Shown here in pieces: positions 9,156 to 16,259 of a stretch of DNA of 64,000 bases. The stretch covers positions 55,518 through 119,517 of the forward strand of contig CAKPKJ010000006.1 of the NCBI GenBank assembly GCA_934167445.1. Reading direction: 5' to 3'. Both the position numbers and the translations under genes were made by a program. This DNA is from an uncultured Clostridia bacterium. GTDB lineage: Bacteria > Bacillota > Clostridia > TANB77 > CAG-508. Each line of letters opens with the position of its first letter. The first letter of the stretch is position 1. Under the pieces are notes generated by a model that was not told where the DNA came from, did no database searches, and saw nothing but the letters and a program-made list of their open reading frames with translations.

Positions 9156-9362
9156 TTATGGGATGTTTTGACACCATATGCTATATAATATGCATATTAT
9201 TATAATAGCAAACATCGTGCTTACGCAAACCCTATCACCAATTTTGGCTACGCGTTCCCGCTTTTCCTCATTCCACTTGGTATTCCTTTTTGCAAATGCT
9301 GGTATACCAGTCAGAATGAGCAAAAATACAGCGAAAAAGAACATCACGATTACTATTCTCAT
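9156..9362 (-). CDS. Small two-segment membrane protein, unknown, foreign-looking codon use
   Basis: 68 residues: an N-terminal membrane segment or signal (residues 3-22, ending IPAFAK), a basic cytoplasmic stretch with NEEKRERVAK, and a second segment (about 47-63). I do not recognise it. Base composition is less AT-rich than its neighbours and it uses CGG (9258-9260) and CGC for Arg, unlike the native genes, so it was probably acquired. It is flanked by hairpins on both sides and forms an isolated unit. Confidence 0.55.
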   Translation of the reverse strand: MRIVIVMFFFAVFLLILTGIPAFAKRNTKWNEEKRERVAKIGDRVCVSTMFAIIIICILYSIWCQNIP

Positions 9363-9383
9363 AGCTTTCTCCCGTCTCTAATT

Positions 9384-9413
9384 ACAAAAAATCAGTTATT
9401 TAACCGATTTTTT
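9384..9413 (-). terminator. Intrinsic terminator after birA
   Basis: Minus-strand AATCGGTT pairs with AACTGATT (one wobble) around a short loop, followed by TTTTTTGTAATT. It lies about 75 bases after the birA stop and just before the start of the 68-residue gene. Confidence 0.6.
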
Positions 9414-9487
9414 TCTACTCTGTCATTGACATTGTTATATATTATAATACTATTCATAATTCTCTTCAATATGTTTTTTATTATTTT

Positions 9488-10057
9488 TTATATTTTTATT
9501 TCTTCAATTTTTTCTATTATTTTGACTAATATTTTTTCTCTAGAAAATTCTTTATTATATTCTTTTTTTAATGATGTTGCTATTTCTGATGTTTCTTTAG
9601 AAAATTCTGTTTCATTTACATTAAATCCAAAACTAATTAGTAAATATTTTATTTTTTCTCCTTGTGTATGTATTTCTGTTAAAATGCCACATATTTTTTT
9701 ATTGTTTAGCATTAAATCATTGGGTTCTTTTATTTTTAATTCATACCCATATAGTTCCTTTATTGCTTTTGATATTTTTTCTGCTATTTCTATTGTTAAG
9801 TTTGATAAATTATTTACATTACATTTTGGGTGAAGTATTATTGTTGTTGCAATGTTTTTGCCTTCACCTGTATACCATTTTCTTCCCTTTGTTCCTATTC
9901 CTCCTGTTTGGTTTTCTGCAAATATTAATAGGCCATCAGTTTCGTTATTTTCTGCAATTTTTTTTGCATATAAATGTGTTGAGTTAATTTCTTTGTAGTA
10001 TTCTATTTTTTTTCCTATTACTTTGGTATTAGCATTTTCTATTGTTTCTATATTCAT
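9488..10057 (-). CDS. birA: Biotin--[acetyl-CoA-carboxylase] ligase, monofunctional and short
   Basis: Attaches biotin to carboxylase carrier lysines via biotinyl-AMP. The ATP/biotin loop appears as QTGGIGTKGRKW (about residues 50-61; usual GRGRRG-type loop), and KEPNDLMLNNKKICGILTE (about 109-127) matches the conserved PND...K..GIL.E motif. There is no N-terminal helix-turn-helix, so it does not double as the biotin repressor. At 189 residues it also lacks the small C-terminal SH3-like domain; the next bases contain stops in all frames and no CGG, so this looks like a natural short form. Confidence 0.85.
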   Translation of the reverse strand: MNIETIENANTKVIGKKIEYYKEINSTHLYAKKIAENNETDGLLIFAENQTGGIGTKGRKWYTGEGKNIATTIILHPKCNVNNLSNLTIEIAEKISKAIKELYGYELKIKEPNDLMLNNKKICGILTEIHTQGEKIKYLLISFGFNVNETEFSKETSEIATSLKKEYNKEFSREKILVKIIEKIEEIKI

Positions 10058-10344
10058 TTTTTTCCTTCTTTCTATGTTACTTATAATATATTACTACATT
10101 TTTTTCCAAAATAAAAGACTTCTAAAAATGATTTTCTTATTACTAAACTTTTATGCTTAATAATTAGATTTTACTTCATTTTTAAAAGCCTATGTTTTTC
10201 ATACTATTGCTCTGTTCGACAATCTACCAAGGTCACAATAATATTATATTCATTTTTACCATAATGGAAGGAACAAACCTCTTTAATATCTAATAGCTTT
10301 ATTGGCAAGAATCCTTAAATTCTATACATCAAAAATGATATTAG
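10058..10344. other. Gap between birA and DGR template, with possible gene remnant
   Basis: Mostly AT-rich. On the minus strand 10314-10204 is open for 36 codons (containing KLLDIKEVCSFHYGKNEYNI and ending DCRTEQ) but has no convincing start or ribosome site. It may be the 3' remnant of a gene displaced when the retroelement arrived. I see no terminator here with a clear U-run. Confidence 0.2.
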
Positions 10345-10459
10345 AGTGGAACGGAACCCATAATTGTCCCATGCATTGCCGGAATTATTGTCCCAACGGT
10401 TGCCTGCTGGATTGTTGTTGTTGTAATTACCTCCACGCAACACCACGGCCTCGGACGTA
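10345..10459 (-). repeat. DGR template repeat (TR), 115 bp
   Basis: Read on the minus strand it matches the 3' end of the target gene (VR, 12273-12390). All 10 mismatches are at TR adenines, and TR is 3 bases shorter within a run of AAC triplets. If translated in the VR frame, nine or ten codons are AAY (Asn), the usual design that lets A-mutagenesis reach many amino acids without creating stops. It begins 23 bases after the RT stop codon. It is clearly more GC-rich than the surrounding DNA, as is VR. Confidence 0.97.
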
Positions 10460-10482
10460 ACTCGTTCAGTAACGATTTGTCC

Positions 10483-11525
10483 CTAATAAATTAATTTATT
10501 TTTTACTAATTCTTCATTTAACTCTATATTTCTTTTTTTCAAGTCATATGTATTTGCTATTTCAAAATAGCCTAAATGCCCTGTCAAGTACAATCTGGCT
10601 TCTTTTGAAGATAACTTTCCTTGTTTTATTTCATTTAGTAAATTTCTAATCTTTTTCTTAAATTTCTTCTTTCCTTTTTGTCTTACTTTTATTCTATATT
10701 CATTTATTTTATATCCGCAAAAATTAATGCCTTGTTTAGATTTAAATATATTGGTTTTACTATTTAATTCTAACTCTAACTTTTCTTTTAAAAATTTTGT
10801 TATTTTGGCTAAAATGTCTTTGGCTTCTTGTTTTGTCTTTGTTAATATTACAGTATCGTCCATATATCTATAATATTTTTTTACCTTTAATACCTTAGTA
10901 ACATATTGATCTACTTCATTCAAATAAATATTTGCAAAGGTTTGTGATGTGTAATTTCCGAATTTCTATTCCTTTTTGTCTTGGCTGTGCAGATAAAATT
11001 TGGCTGATAAGCCACAATAACTTTTTATCTTTTATTCTTTTATATAAAATTTTATATAGTATTTTTTTATCTATACTATTAAAATATTTTTTTACATCCA
11101 TTTTTAATACATAGTATTCTCTATATGACTTTTTCATTTTTTGCATAGCTTTTTGTAAATCTAATGCTGCTTTATGCATTCCGGCGACCTTCAATACACG
11201 CATATGTTGTTTGAATAAAACTTGGTTTATAATAAGGCATCAAAAAATTGTCTACTACCCATCTGTGTACAATTCTATCTATGTATGGTGCTCTTTCTAT
11301 AATTCTTTCTTTTGGTTCATATACTTTAAATGCCACATATTTGCCATGTTTGTATGTACCGGTTTTCAATTTTTGATATAAATATTGTATATATTCTTCT
11401 TCTTTTAGCGAAAATAATATAACGTCTTTTCTGAGCCTTTTTCCTTTTCTTGAAGCAATATGTGCTTTATACAAATTTTCGTATGTTAGCTTTTTATCAT
11501 ATTCATTCCTTATCCATTTTGCCAT
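10483..11525 (-). CDS. DGR reverse transcriptase, split by two +1 shifts at CGG
   Basis: Group II-intron-like RT that makes the mutagenic cDNA. The reading frame changes twice: after codon 114 (CGG at 11183-11181) and at CGG 10960-10958. Skipping the C in each gives one 346-residue protein: start MAKWIRNEYD, YACIEGRGMHKAAL (conserved RT region 1-2), KMDVKKYFNSID with the first catalytic Asp, GIEIGNYTSQTFANIYLN (the IGxxxSQ version of motif 4 that marks DGR RTs), and YRYMDDTVIL with the catalytic YMDD. The C-terminal thumb follows, with no maturase or endonuclease domain. Length is normal for DGR RTs. The frame parts are 11525-11172, 11203-10916 and 10923-10483. It may be a decayed gene, a sequencing artefact, or a gene read by ribosomal frameshifting; see findings. 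Confidence 0.9.
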
Positions 11526-11568
11526 TTTTGCTTTTTCCTTTATTCCTGTAACTTTTAAATTTTAGAAA

Positions 11569-11823
11569 TTAATAGATTTTCTGAAATTCTTTTACTCTTA
11601 CTATTAAATTAGTTTTTGATTTCATAATTTTTCCTTCTACCAAAATGTAGTCTCCTATTTGAAATCCTCTAAATATCTTATCAGCTAGCCTATTTACCAT
11701 TATTAGTTGAATAATATTTTCCCTTTCTTTTATAGTTACAAAAGCTATTCCATATACTTTACCTCTATCAACAAGTCTATATTTAATTTCTAGTATTTTT
11801 CCTGACAATATAACTTTATTCAC
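11569..11823 (-). CDS. Small SSB-like OB-fold protein in the DGR operon
   Basis: 84 residues beginning MNKVILSGKILEIKYR, with GIAFVTIKE and GDYILVEGKIMK placed as in the beta-barrel of single-stranded DNA-binding proteins (SSB). It lacks the long acidic tail of housekeeping SSB. The start is GTG at 11823 with AAAGGA nine bases upstream. It lies 4 bases after the Avd-like gene and 43 bases before the RT, so it is part of the retroelement operon. A single-strand binding function on cDNA or target DNA is inference. I do not know of SSB as a standard DGR accessory. Confidence 0.6.
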   Translation of the reverse strand: MNKVILSGKILEIKYRLVDRGKVYGIAFVTIKERENIIQLIMVNRLADKIFRGFQIGDYILVEGKIMKSKTNLIVRVKEFQKIY

Positions 11824-11827
11824 AAAC

Positions 11828-12199
11828 TTATGTCCTTTTATTTATGCTATTATTGGCTTTTATAAGCCCACCTGTTATTCTTCCTAGTTCTGCTAATTTA
11901 TTTATGCACACTTCAAAATTTTTATGGCTTATACTTTTTTCTTCATCTAATATTCTTAACATTGACCTATTATAACTGATAAGTGCATCAATTTTGTTTA
12001 AGTATTCGTATGCATATTTTCTATCTTTATTTATAAAATGTGCATATTCCAACATTTTTAACACTGAAACTTTTATTTCTGAGCCAATATTAAATTTTTC
12101 AACTCTTGGTATTTTTACCAAAAGTTGAAAAACATATTTTATATAATCTTCAGTTTTAGGTATTAATATTAGCATACCTGAACTTCGGTATTTTTCCAA
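11828..12199 (-). CDS. avd: DGR accessory variability determinant (Avd-like four-helix bundle)
   Basis: About 115-123 residues, helical and basic: PKTEDYIKYVFQLLVKIPRV at the start of helix 1, a Tyr-rich middle, and CINKLAELGRITGGLIKA at the end, matching the Avd/S23 four-helix bundle family. Avd forms a barrel-shaped pentamer that binds the RT and TR RNA and is needed for retrohoming in the Bordetella phage DGR. The start is uncertain: no ATG fits the strong AAAGGAGG site near 12222-12229. TTG at 12199 is somewhat far, an ATA codon at 12211-12209 has better spacing, and an internal ATG at 12175 has no clear site. Confidence 0.7.
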   Translation of the reverse strand: MEKYRSSGMLILIPKTEDYIKYVFQLLVKIPRVEKFNIGSEIKVSVLKMLEYAHFINKDRKYAYEYLNKIDALISYNRSMLRILDEEKSISHKNFEVCINKLAELGRITGGLIKANNSINKRT

Positions 12200-12257
12200 T
12201 GTAGTTGATATTTTAAAACTCCTCCTTTGTTTAATTTTATGTTAACAGTGTTCAGAG

Positions 12258-13346
12258 CTACTTTAAGAATAAAGTGGAACGGAACCCATAATAGTCCCAT
12301 GCATAGCCGGAATCATCGTCCCAACGGTAGCCTGCTGGAGAGTCGGGGTAGTTGTAATCACCTCCACGCAACACCACGGCCTCGGACGTATTAGGATTTA
12401 ATTCTGTAGTAAATTCTACTACATTTCCTCCCATATCATAAATATTTGATTTTGCTGTTGTTAATCCTGTATTTAACCTAGATGCAGTACCTGATTTTTT
12501 AATTACATTTCCATTTTTGTCTTTTACATCTTTGTCTATCCAGTTTTCATTAAAGTTTTCTCTTGTTGTAGCATAATTTGTTGCGGTACTATGTGTTTGT
12601 ATGAATTTTATTGCAGTATCCCAAGCATAGCTTGAACATAAATATGAATTGGCTTTTCTTCCTACATCTATACCTTTTGCTAATGTGTAAGCTTGACTCC
12701 ATTTTATATTTGTATATGGCACTTGTTTTTGTTTTACTACAGCTACATTATTTTCTTTTCCTGCTTCATATCTTCCAATATAATATCCACCATTTGCTTC
12801 TATACTCGCTATTTCACTATTTACTTGACTAACTATTTCATTTAAAACTGTTGTTGTTATTCCATTATCTGACTCTACTTTAGATGGTGCTACTCCTGTT
12901 AGTGTTAACTCATCTTTTATTGCTTTTGTTTCACTGTCATCTTCGATTCCCCAAGCTGTTTCTTCTCTTTTGTATGTGGCTTTTGTACAAGGTATCCATA
13001 CATATTCATTTCCTGCTTCCCCTATTATTACAAGTCCTTTACTTACTAAGTTCTCACCTTCTACATTTGACACTGCAAATCCTGCTGGAATTTTAGCTAT
13101 ATTTCCTTCTGCATCTGTATAATCATAATTTTCTAAGTGTGTGCTTGCTTCTACTTGTGATAATTGTCTTTTTTCTTTTTCAGTTGATTCCTCTGTTGCT
13201 TGTTTAGCATTATTTGCCTGTGTTAGTATTCCATTTGTACCTGTCAACATTGCTATTGAAACACCTGCTAAAATGAGTAAAACAATTATTGTTATAACTA
13301 ATGCAATTAATGTGATTCCTTTCCTTTCTTTAAATTTAAAATTCAT
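12258..13346 (-). CDS. DGR target protein: pilin-like anchor plus FGE/C-type-lectin-like domain
   Basis: 362 residues. The N-terminus KERKGITLIALVITIIVLLI is a prepilin peptidase site (cleavage after Gly) and hydrophobic helix, but position 5 of the mature form is Ala rather than the Glu needed by most true pilins. From about residue 70 the protein follows the formylglycine-generating-enzyme/sulfatase-modifying fold used by DGR targets: GNEYVWIPC, GGYYIGRYEAG, NIYDMGGNVVEF, VVLRGG and a terminal YYGFRSTLFLK. The last ~40 residues are the VR, where eight or so codons have been changed from Asn in the template to Asp, Tyr, Ser or Pro. It is preceded by GGGAGG. Inference: a surface-displayed binding protein whose ligand site is diversified. 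Confidence 0.93.
   Translation of the reverse strand: MNFKFKERKGITLIALVITIIVLLILAGVSIAMLTGTNGILTQANNAKQATEESTEKEKRQLSQVEASTHLENYDYTDAEGNIAKIPAGFAVSNVEGENLVSKGLVIIGEAGNEYVWIPCTKATYKREETAWGIEDDSETKAIKDELTLTGVAPSKVESDNGITTTVLNEIVSQVNSEIASIEANGGYYIGRYEAGKENNVAVVKQKQVPYTNIKWSQAYTLAKGIDVGRKANSYLCSSYAWDTAIKFIQTHSTATNYATTRENFNENWIDKDVKDKNGNVIKKSGTASRLNTGLTTAKSNIYDMGGNVVEFTTELNPNTSEAVVLRGGDYNYPDSPAGYRWDDDSGYAWDYYGFRSTLFLK
12273..12390 (-). repeat. DGR variable repeat (VR), 118 bp
   Basis: Codes for residues from TSEAVVLRGG to GFRST of the target. Compared with TR every substitution is at a template adenine: A to T, G or C, e.g. AAC to TAC, AAT to GAT, AAT to TCT. Non-adenine positions are all identical across the repeat. 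VR has one more codon than TR in the Asn run. The invariant 3' stretch reading GGGTTCCGTTCCACT is where an initiation-of-mutagenic-homology sequence would lie. Confidence 0.97.
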
Positions 13347-13477
13347 CTTTCATTCCTCCCTCTTTTTGTAAATTTTTAGTTCCTTATATTACTAAAATCT
13401 ACATTTTATTTATATTTTTAAATTTAATAACTTGTTTTAACTTTAAAACAGCAAAAAAAGACAGCAATAAAAAGCCG

Positions 13478-13654
<177 letters not shown>

Positions 13655-13686
13655 TCCGTTATTTCTCCTTTGTATATTATGTTCCT

Positions 13687-13714
13687 ATTATATCAAATTG
13701 TCTATTTTTGTCAA
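13687..13714 (-). promoter_or_regulatory. Perfect sigma-A promoter upstream of the leader ORF and DGR
   Basis: Minus strand TTGACA (13714-13709), 16-base spacer, TATAAT (13692-13687). Expected transcript start near 13680, about 25 bases before the leader ATG. It is the best promoter upstream of the DGR target; between the terminator and the target I see only a weak -10-like sequence. Confidence 0.88.
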
Positions 13715-13736
13715 TAACTTATACTTAAATTTTTTT

Positions 13737-13862
13737 CTAAAATTCAGATGTATTTGTGGATTTTAATTCAAGAAAATATGCAGCACTATTTTCAACCACT
13801 TGCTTAAAAAATTCTATTTCTTCATCTGAATAATTTCCAACTTTGAAGTTTGATGATTTTTA
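13737..13862 (-). pseudogene. Possible gene 3' remnant
   Basis: An open stretch without a start codon ending in TAG at 13737, containing VGNYSDEEIEFFKQVVENSA. It is preceded by in-frame stops. It could be the tail of a lost gene between the tRNAs and the DGR, or chance. Confidence 0.25.
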
Positions 13863-13899
13863 TTAATTATAATAAATTTTAAAAAGTTTTAAACAGTAA

Positions 13900-13930
13900 A
13901 ATGGCTTGTGTCCTTAGATACAAGCTATTT
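13900..13930 (-). terminator. Terminator downstream of the tRNA pair
   Basis: GCTTGT/ACAAGC stem with an 10-base loop, flanked by AAAAT/ATTTT that can extend the pairing; on the minus strand it is followed by ATTTTACTG. It lies about 20 bases past the tRNA-Gln 3' end. Confidence 0.6.
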
Positions 13931-13947
13931 TACATCAATTATTTTAT

Positions 13948-14022
13948 TGGCTGGGCTGGCTAGATTCGAACTAGCGCATGCCAGAGTCAAAGTCTGGTGC
14001 CTTACCGCTTGGCTACAGCCCA
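13948..14022 (-). tRNA. tRNA-Gln (TTG)
   Basis: Cloverleaf on the minus strand: acceptor TGGGCTG/CAGCCCA, anticodon stem CCAGA/TCTGG around CTTTGAC, so anticodon TTG. T-loop TTCGAAT. Discriminator G and encoded CCA are present. Confidence 0.95.
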
Positions 14023-14030
14023 ATGTATAA

Positions 14031-14108
14031 TGGGGTGGAAGATGGGACTCGAACCCACGGTCTCCAGTGCCACAAACTGGCGCGTTAACCAACTACGCTA
14101 CATCCACC
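14031..14108 (-). tRNA. tRNA-His (GTG)
   Basis: Minus strand. Anticodon arm CCAGT TTGTGGC ACTGG gives GTG. It has the His-specific extra 5' G (14108) opposite a C discriminator, a T-loop TTCGAGT and an encoded CCA. It is separated from tRNA-Gln by eight bases, so they are co-transcribed. Confidence 0.95.
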
Positions 14109-14205
14109 ATTTCGGTTTGCATTACCAGAGCACATTTAATATTATAACTAATATGTACCCCATTTGTCAACTGTTTTTTCAATTTTTATTAAAAACTTTG
14201 TATTT

Positions 14206-14253
14206 CTTGGTCAGCATTACTAGATTTTAAAATTATTTATAATGCTGACCAAG
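14206..14253. repeat. Perfect 14-bp inverted repeat after the cyclophilin gene
   Basis: CTTGGTCAGCATTA at 14206-14219 and its exact complement at 14240-14253, 20-base loop. It sits 15 bases past the gene's stop. Neither strand has a good U-run directly after the stem, so termination would be weak or factor-dependent. Confidence 0.7.
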
Positions 14254-14267
14254 ATTAATTATTTGTT

Positions 14268-15065
14268 TTATTTTTTGTTTATTCCATATTGTTTATAAAT
14301 CCAAGACATATAGTCAAATGGTGTTAGAGTATTTGGTAGTCCATAGTCCACTCCTTGTGTATCAACAGTAACACTTGATATTTTTACTGTTTCTACTGGT
14401 GTGCTTACTTCTGTATTACTATTTGAACTATCTGATGAACTTGTTGATGCTTTATCTGCAGCTTTTACTTCTACATTTTCTATTTTGTGTACAACATCCA
14501 TTCCTTCTATAACTTTACCAAATGCTGTATAGTATCCATTTAAAGATGTGTTAGCTTTTGTCATAATAAAAAATTGAGAACTTCCTGAATTATATGATTC
14601 TTCTTTTAATGATGATGAATATTTAGTATAATCATTTCTTGCCATTCCAACTACACCTTCATTAAATTTTAATGTATTATTTACTCCATTTGATACAAAT
14701 TCTCCTTTGATTGAGTAATTTGTATTGCTATCTCCACCGTCTTTTAAGTCTGCTAATGTTGCTGAACCTTGTCCTGTTCCTTCTTTGTCTCCACCTTGTA
14801 TCATAAAGTCTTTTACTATTCTATGAAATGTTAATCCATTATAAAATCCTCTGTTAGCAAGTGTTATAAAATTTGCTACTGTTTCTGGTGCTTGTTCAGG
14901 ATATAATTCCATTTTTATTGTTCCAAAGTTTTCTACTTCCATTGTTACTATTGGATTTTTTACTTCCATTGTTGATTTTTTATAGAAATTAAATCCTATA
15001 ATTCCAATTCCCGCAATTATTGCTAATAAAGCAATAACCCATAAAATATTTTTTACATTTTTCAT
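14268..15065 (-). CDS. Membrane-anchored cyclophilin-type peptidyl-prolyl isomerase
   Basis: Catalyses proline cis-trans isomerisation, probably on exported proteins. The N-terminal membrane anchor (about residues 4-24) puts the enzyme outside the cell. Cyclophilin motifs follow: LTFHRIVKDFMIQGGD with the catalytic Arg, SGSSQFFIM with the substrate-binding Phe, and YYTAFGKVIEGMDVV. A Ser/Asn-rich insert (about residues 200-225) interrupts the last strands, and a C-terminal tail ends WIYKQYGINKK. I chose the ATG at 15065 because AAAGGA lies nine bases upstream; an upstream ATG at 15083 has no site. Confidence 0.88.
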   Translation of the reverse strand: MKNVKNILWVIALLAIIAGIGIIGFNFYKKSTMEVKNPIVTMEVENFGTIKMELYPEQAPETVANFITLANRGFYNGLTFHRIVKDFMIQGGDKEGTGQGSATLADLKDGGDSNTNYSIKGEFVSNGVNNTLKFNEGVVGMARNDYTKYSSSLKEESYNSGSSQFFIMTKANTSLNGYYTAFGKVIEGMDVVHKIENVEVKAADKASTSSSDSSNSNTEVSTPVETVKISSVTVDTQGVDYGLPNTLTPFDYMSWIYKQYGINKK

Positions 15066-15149
15066 TTTTTTATTTCCTTTCATTTGATTTTTTTCTTTTT
15101 ACAGGTCTATCATTTTTTCCTTTTTTCTTCCTAGTTTCTCTATTTTTTC

Positions 15150-16235
15150 TTATATTAAATTGTCAAAAACAAATTGTTCTTGCATTCTTTTTAGTGATTG
15201 TTTTATTGTTTTTGCTCTTACTTCTCCAATTCCATCAACCTCATCTAGTGCTTCTATATCTGCTGCCAAAATATGTTGAAAAGATTTAAATGATGAAACT
15301 AAATTTTCTACTATATTGCTTGGCATTCTAGGAACTTTATTAATTATTCTGTATCCTTTTGTATATACTGCAACTTCATCATAGTCATCAAATGTTCCAT
15401 AACCTAAAAGTTTTGCAATTGTTACTTCTTTTGATATTTCTTCATAACTTAAATTTTCCAAATGATTTACTACACTTTCAGCGGTTCTCTTATTCTTTCC
15501 TTTTCCTGGGACTATGTAATCTTTTATTATAAGGCTTTCTTCTTTTTCTAGCCCTCCGATTAATTCTTCTAATTGCATTTTTACTAATCTGCCATCACTT
15601 CCAAGTTCAGAAATTTGTCTTTGTATTTCTTCTACTATTTTCATAACCATTTCTGCTCTTTGGATTGCGTCAATTACATTTTGCAATGTTACTATGTCAT
15701 TAAATTCATATTCATTTAATATACTTAATTTATTATCAAATACTTTTTTGTATTTTTCTAATGTTTGAATCGCTTGATTTGCTTTGTTTAATACTGCATT
15801 TGTATCTTCTAGAATATATCTGTCATTTCCTTTGAATACTGTTATTATACTTCTTCTTTGTGATATGCTTATAACTAATTCTCCTGTCTGTTTTGCTGTT
15901 CTTTCAGCAGTTCTATGTCTTGTTCCTGTTTCTAGAGTTGTTATTTCATGTGACGGAATTAGTTGTGCATTTGCATATAATATTTTTTTCAAATCTCCAC
16001 TTAATACTATTGCTCCATCCATTTTAGCTAATTCGTATAATTTTGACGATGTATAGTCTTCATTTATTGTAAATCCCCCATCAACAACTTCTTTTAGGAC
16101 ATCTTGTTTATCTGTTATTAGTAATAATGCTCCGGTTCTTGCTCTTAGTATATTTTCTAGTCCATCTCTTATGGGTGTTCCTGGTGCTATTAATTTTAAT
16201 ATTTCGGTTATATTATCTTCTTTGCCTTTTCTCAA
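15150..16235 (-). CDS. disA: DNA integrity scanning protein DisA, diadenylate cyclase
   Basis: Makes cyclic di-AMP from two ATP and slows on branched DNA, linking DNA damage to the second messenger. The DAC domain has both signature motifs: MDGAIVL (DGA, about residues 73-79) and GTRHRTAERTA (RHR, about 104-114). A helical linker leads to a C-terminal helix-hairpin-helix DNA-binding domain with EVDGIGEVRAKTIKQSL. At 361 residues it is full length. The start is TTG (16235) with GAAGGGAG upstream. It follows radA by 24 bases, the usual Firmicute pairing. Confidence 0.95.
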   Translation of the reverse strand: MRKGKEDNITEILKLIAPGTPIRDGLENILRARTGALLLITDKQDVLKEVVDGGFTINEDYTSSKLYELAKMDGAIVLSGDLKKILYANAQLIPSHEITTLETGTRHRTAERTAKQTGELVISISQRRSIITVFKGNDRYILEDTNAVLNKANQAIQTLEKYKKVFDNKLSILNEYEFNDIVTLQNVIDAIQRAEMVMKIVEEIQRQISELGSDGRLVKMQLEELIGGLEKEESLIIKDYIVPGKGKNKRTAESVVNHLENLSYEEISKEVTIAKLLGYGTFDDYDEVAVYTKGYRIINKVPRMPSNIVENLVSSFKSFQHILAADIEALDEVDGIGEVRAKTIKQSLKRMQEQFVFDNLI

Positions 16236-16259
16236 AAGTAACGCTCCCTTCTTTTAATA

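Larger units (their letters stand above)
10345..13346 (-). mobile_element. Diversity-generating retroelement (DGR) cassette
   Basis: All parts of a DGR lie in order along the minus strand: target gene with VR at its 3' end (13346-12258), Avd-like accessory gene (12199-11828), SSB-like gene (11823-11569), reverse transcriptase (11525-10483) and TR (10459-10345). In DGRs the TR RNA is copied with errors at adenines and the cDNA replaces VR, changing surface residues of the target. The TR/VR comparison here shows exactly that signature. No integrase or phage genes are adjacent, so this is a chromosomal DGR acting on a host surface protein. Confidence 0.95.

Noticed and set aside
9488..10057. BirA as another CGG-frameshifted gene because of its missing C-terminus
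   Set aside because: There is no CGG near the stop and no frame downstream continues the protein; short biotin ligases exist.
10483..11525. Group II intron or retron reverse transcriptase
   Set aside because: No maturase or endonuclease domain, no intron ribozyme or retron msr/msd signs; the IGxxxSQ motif and the TR/VR pair identify a DGR.
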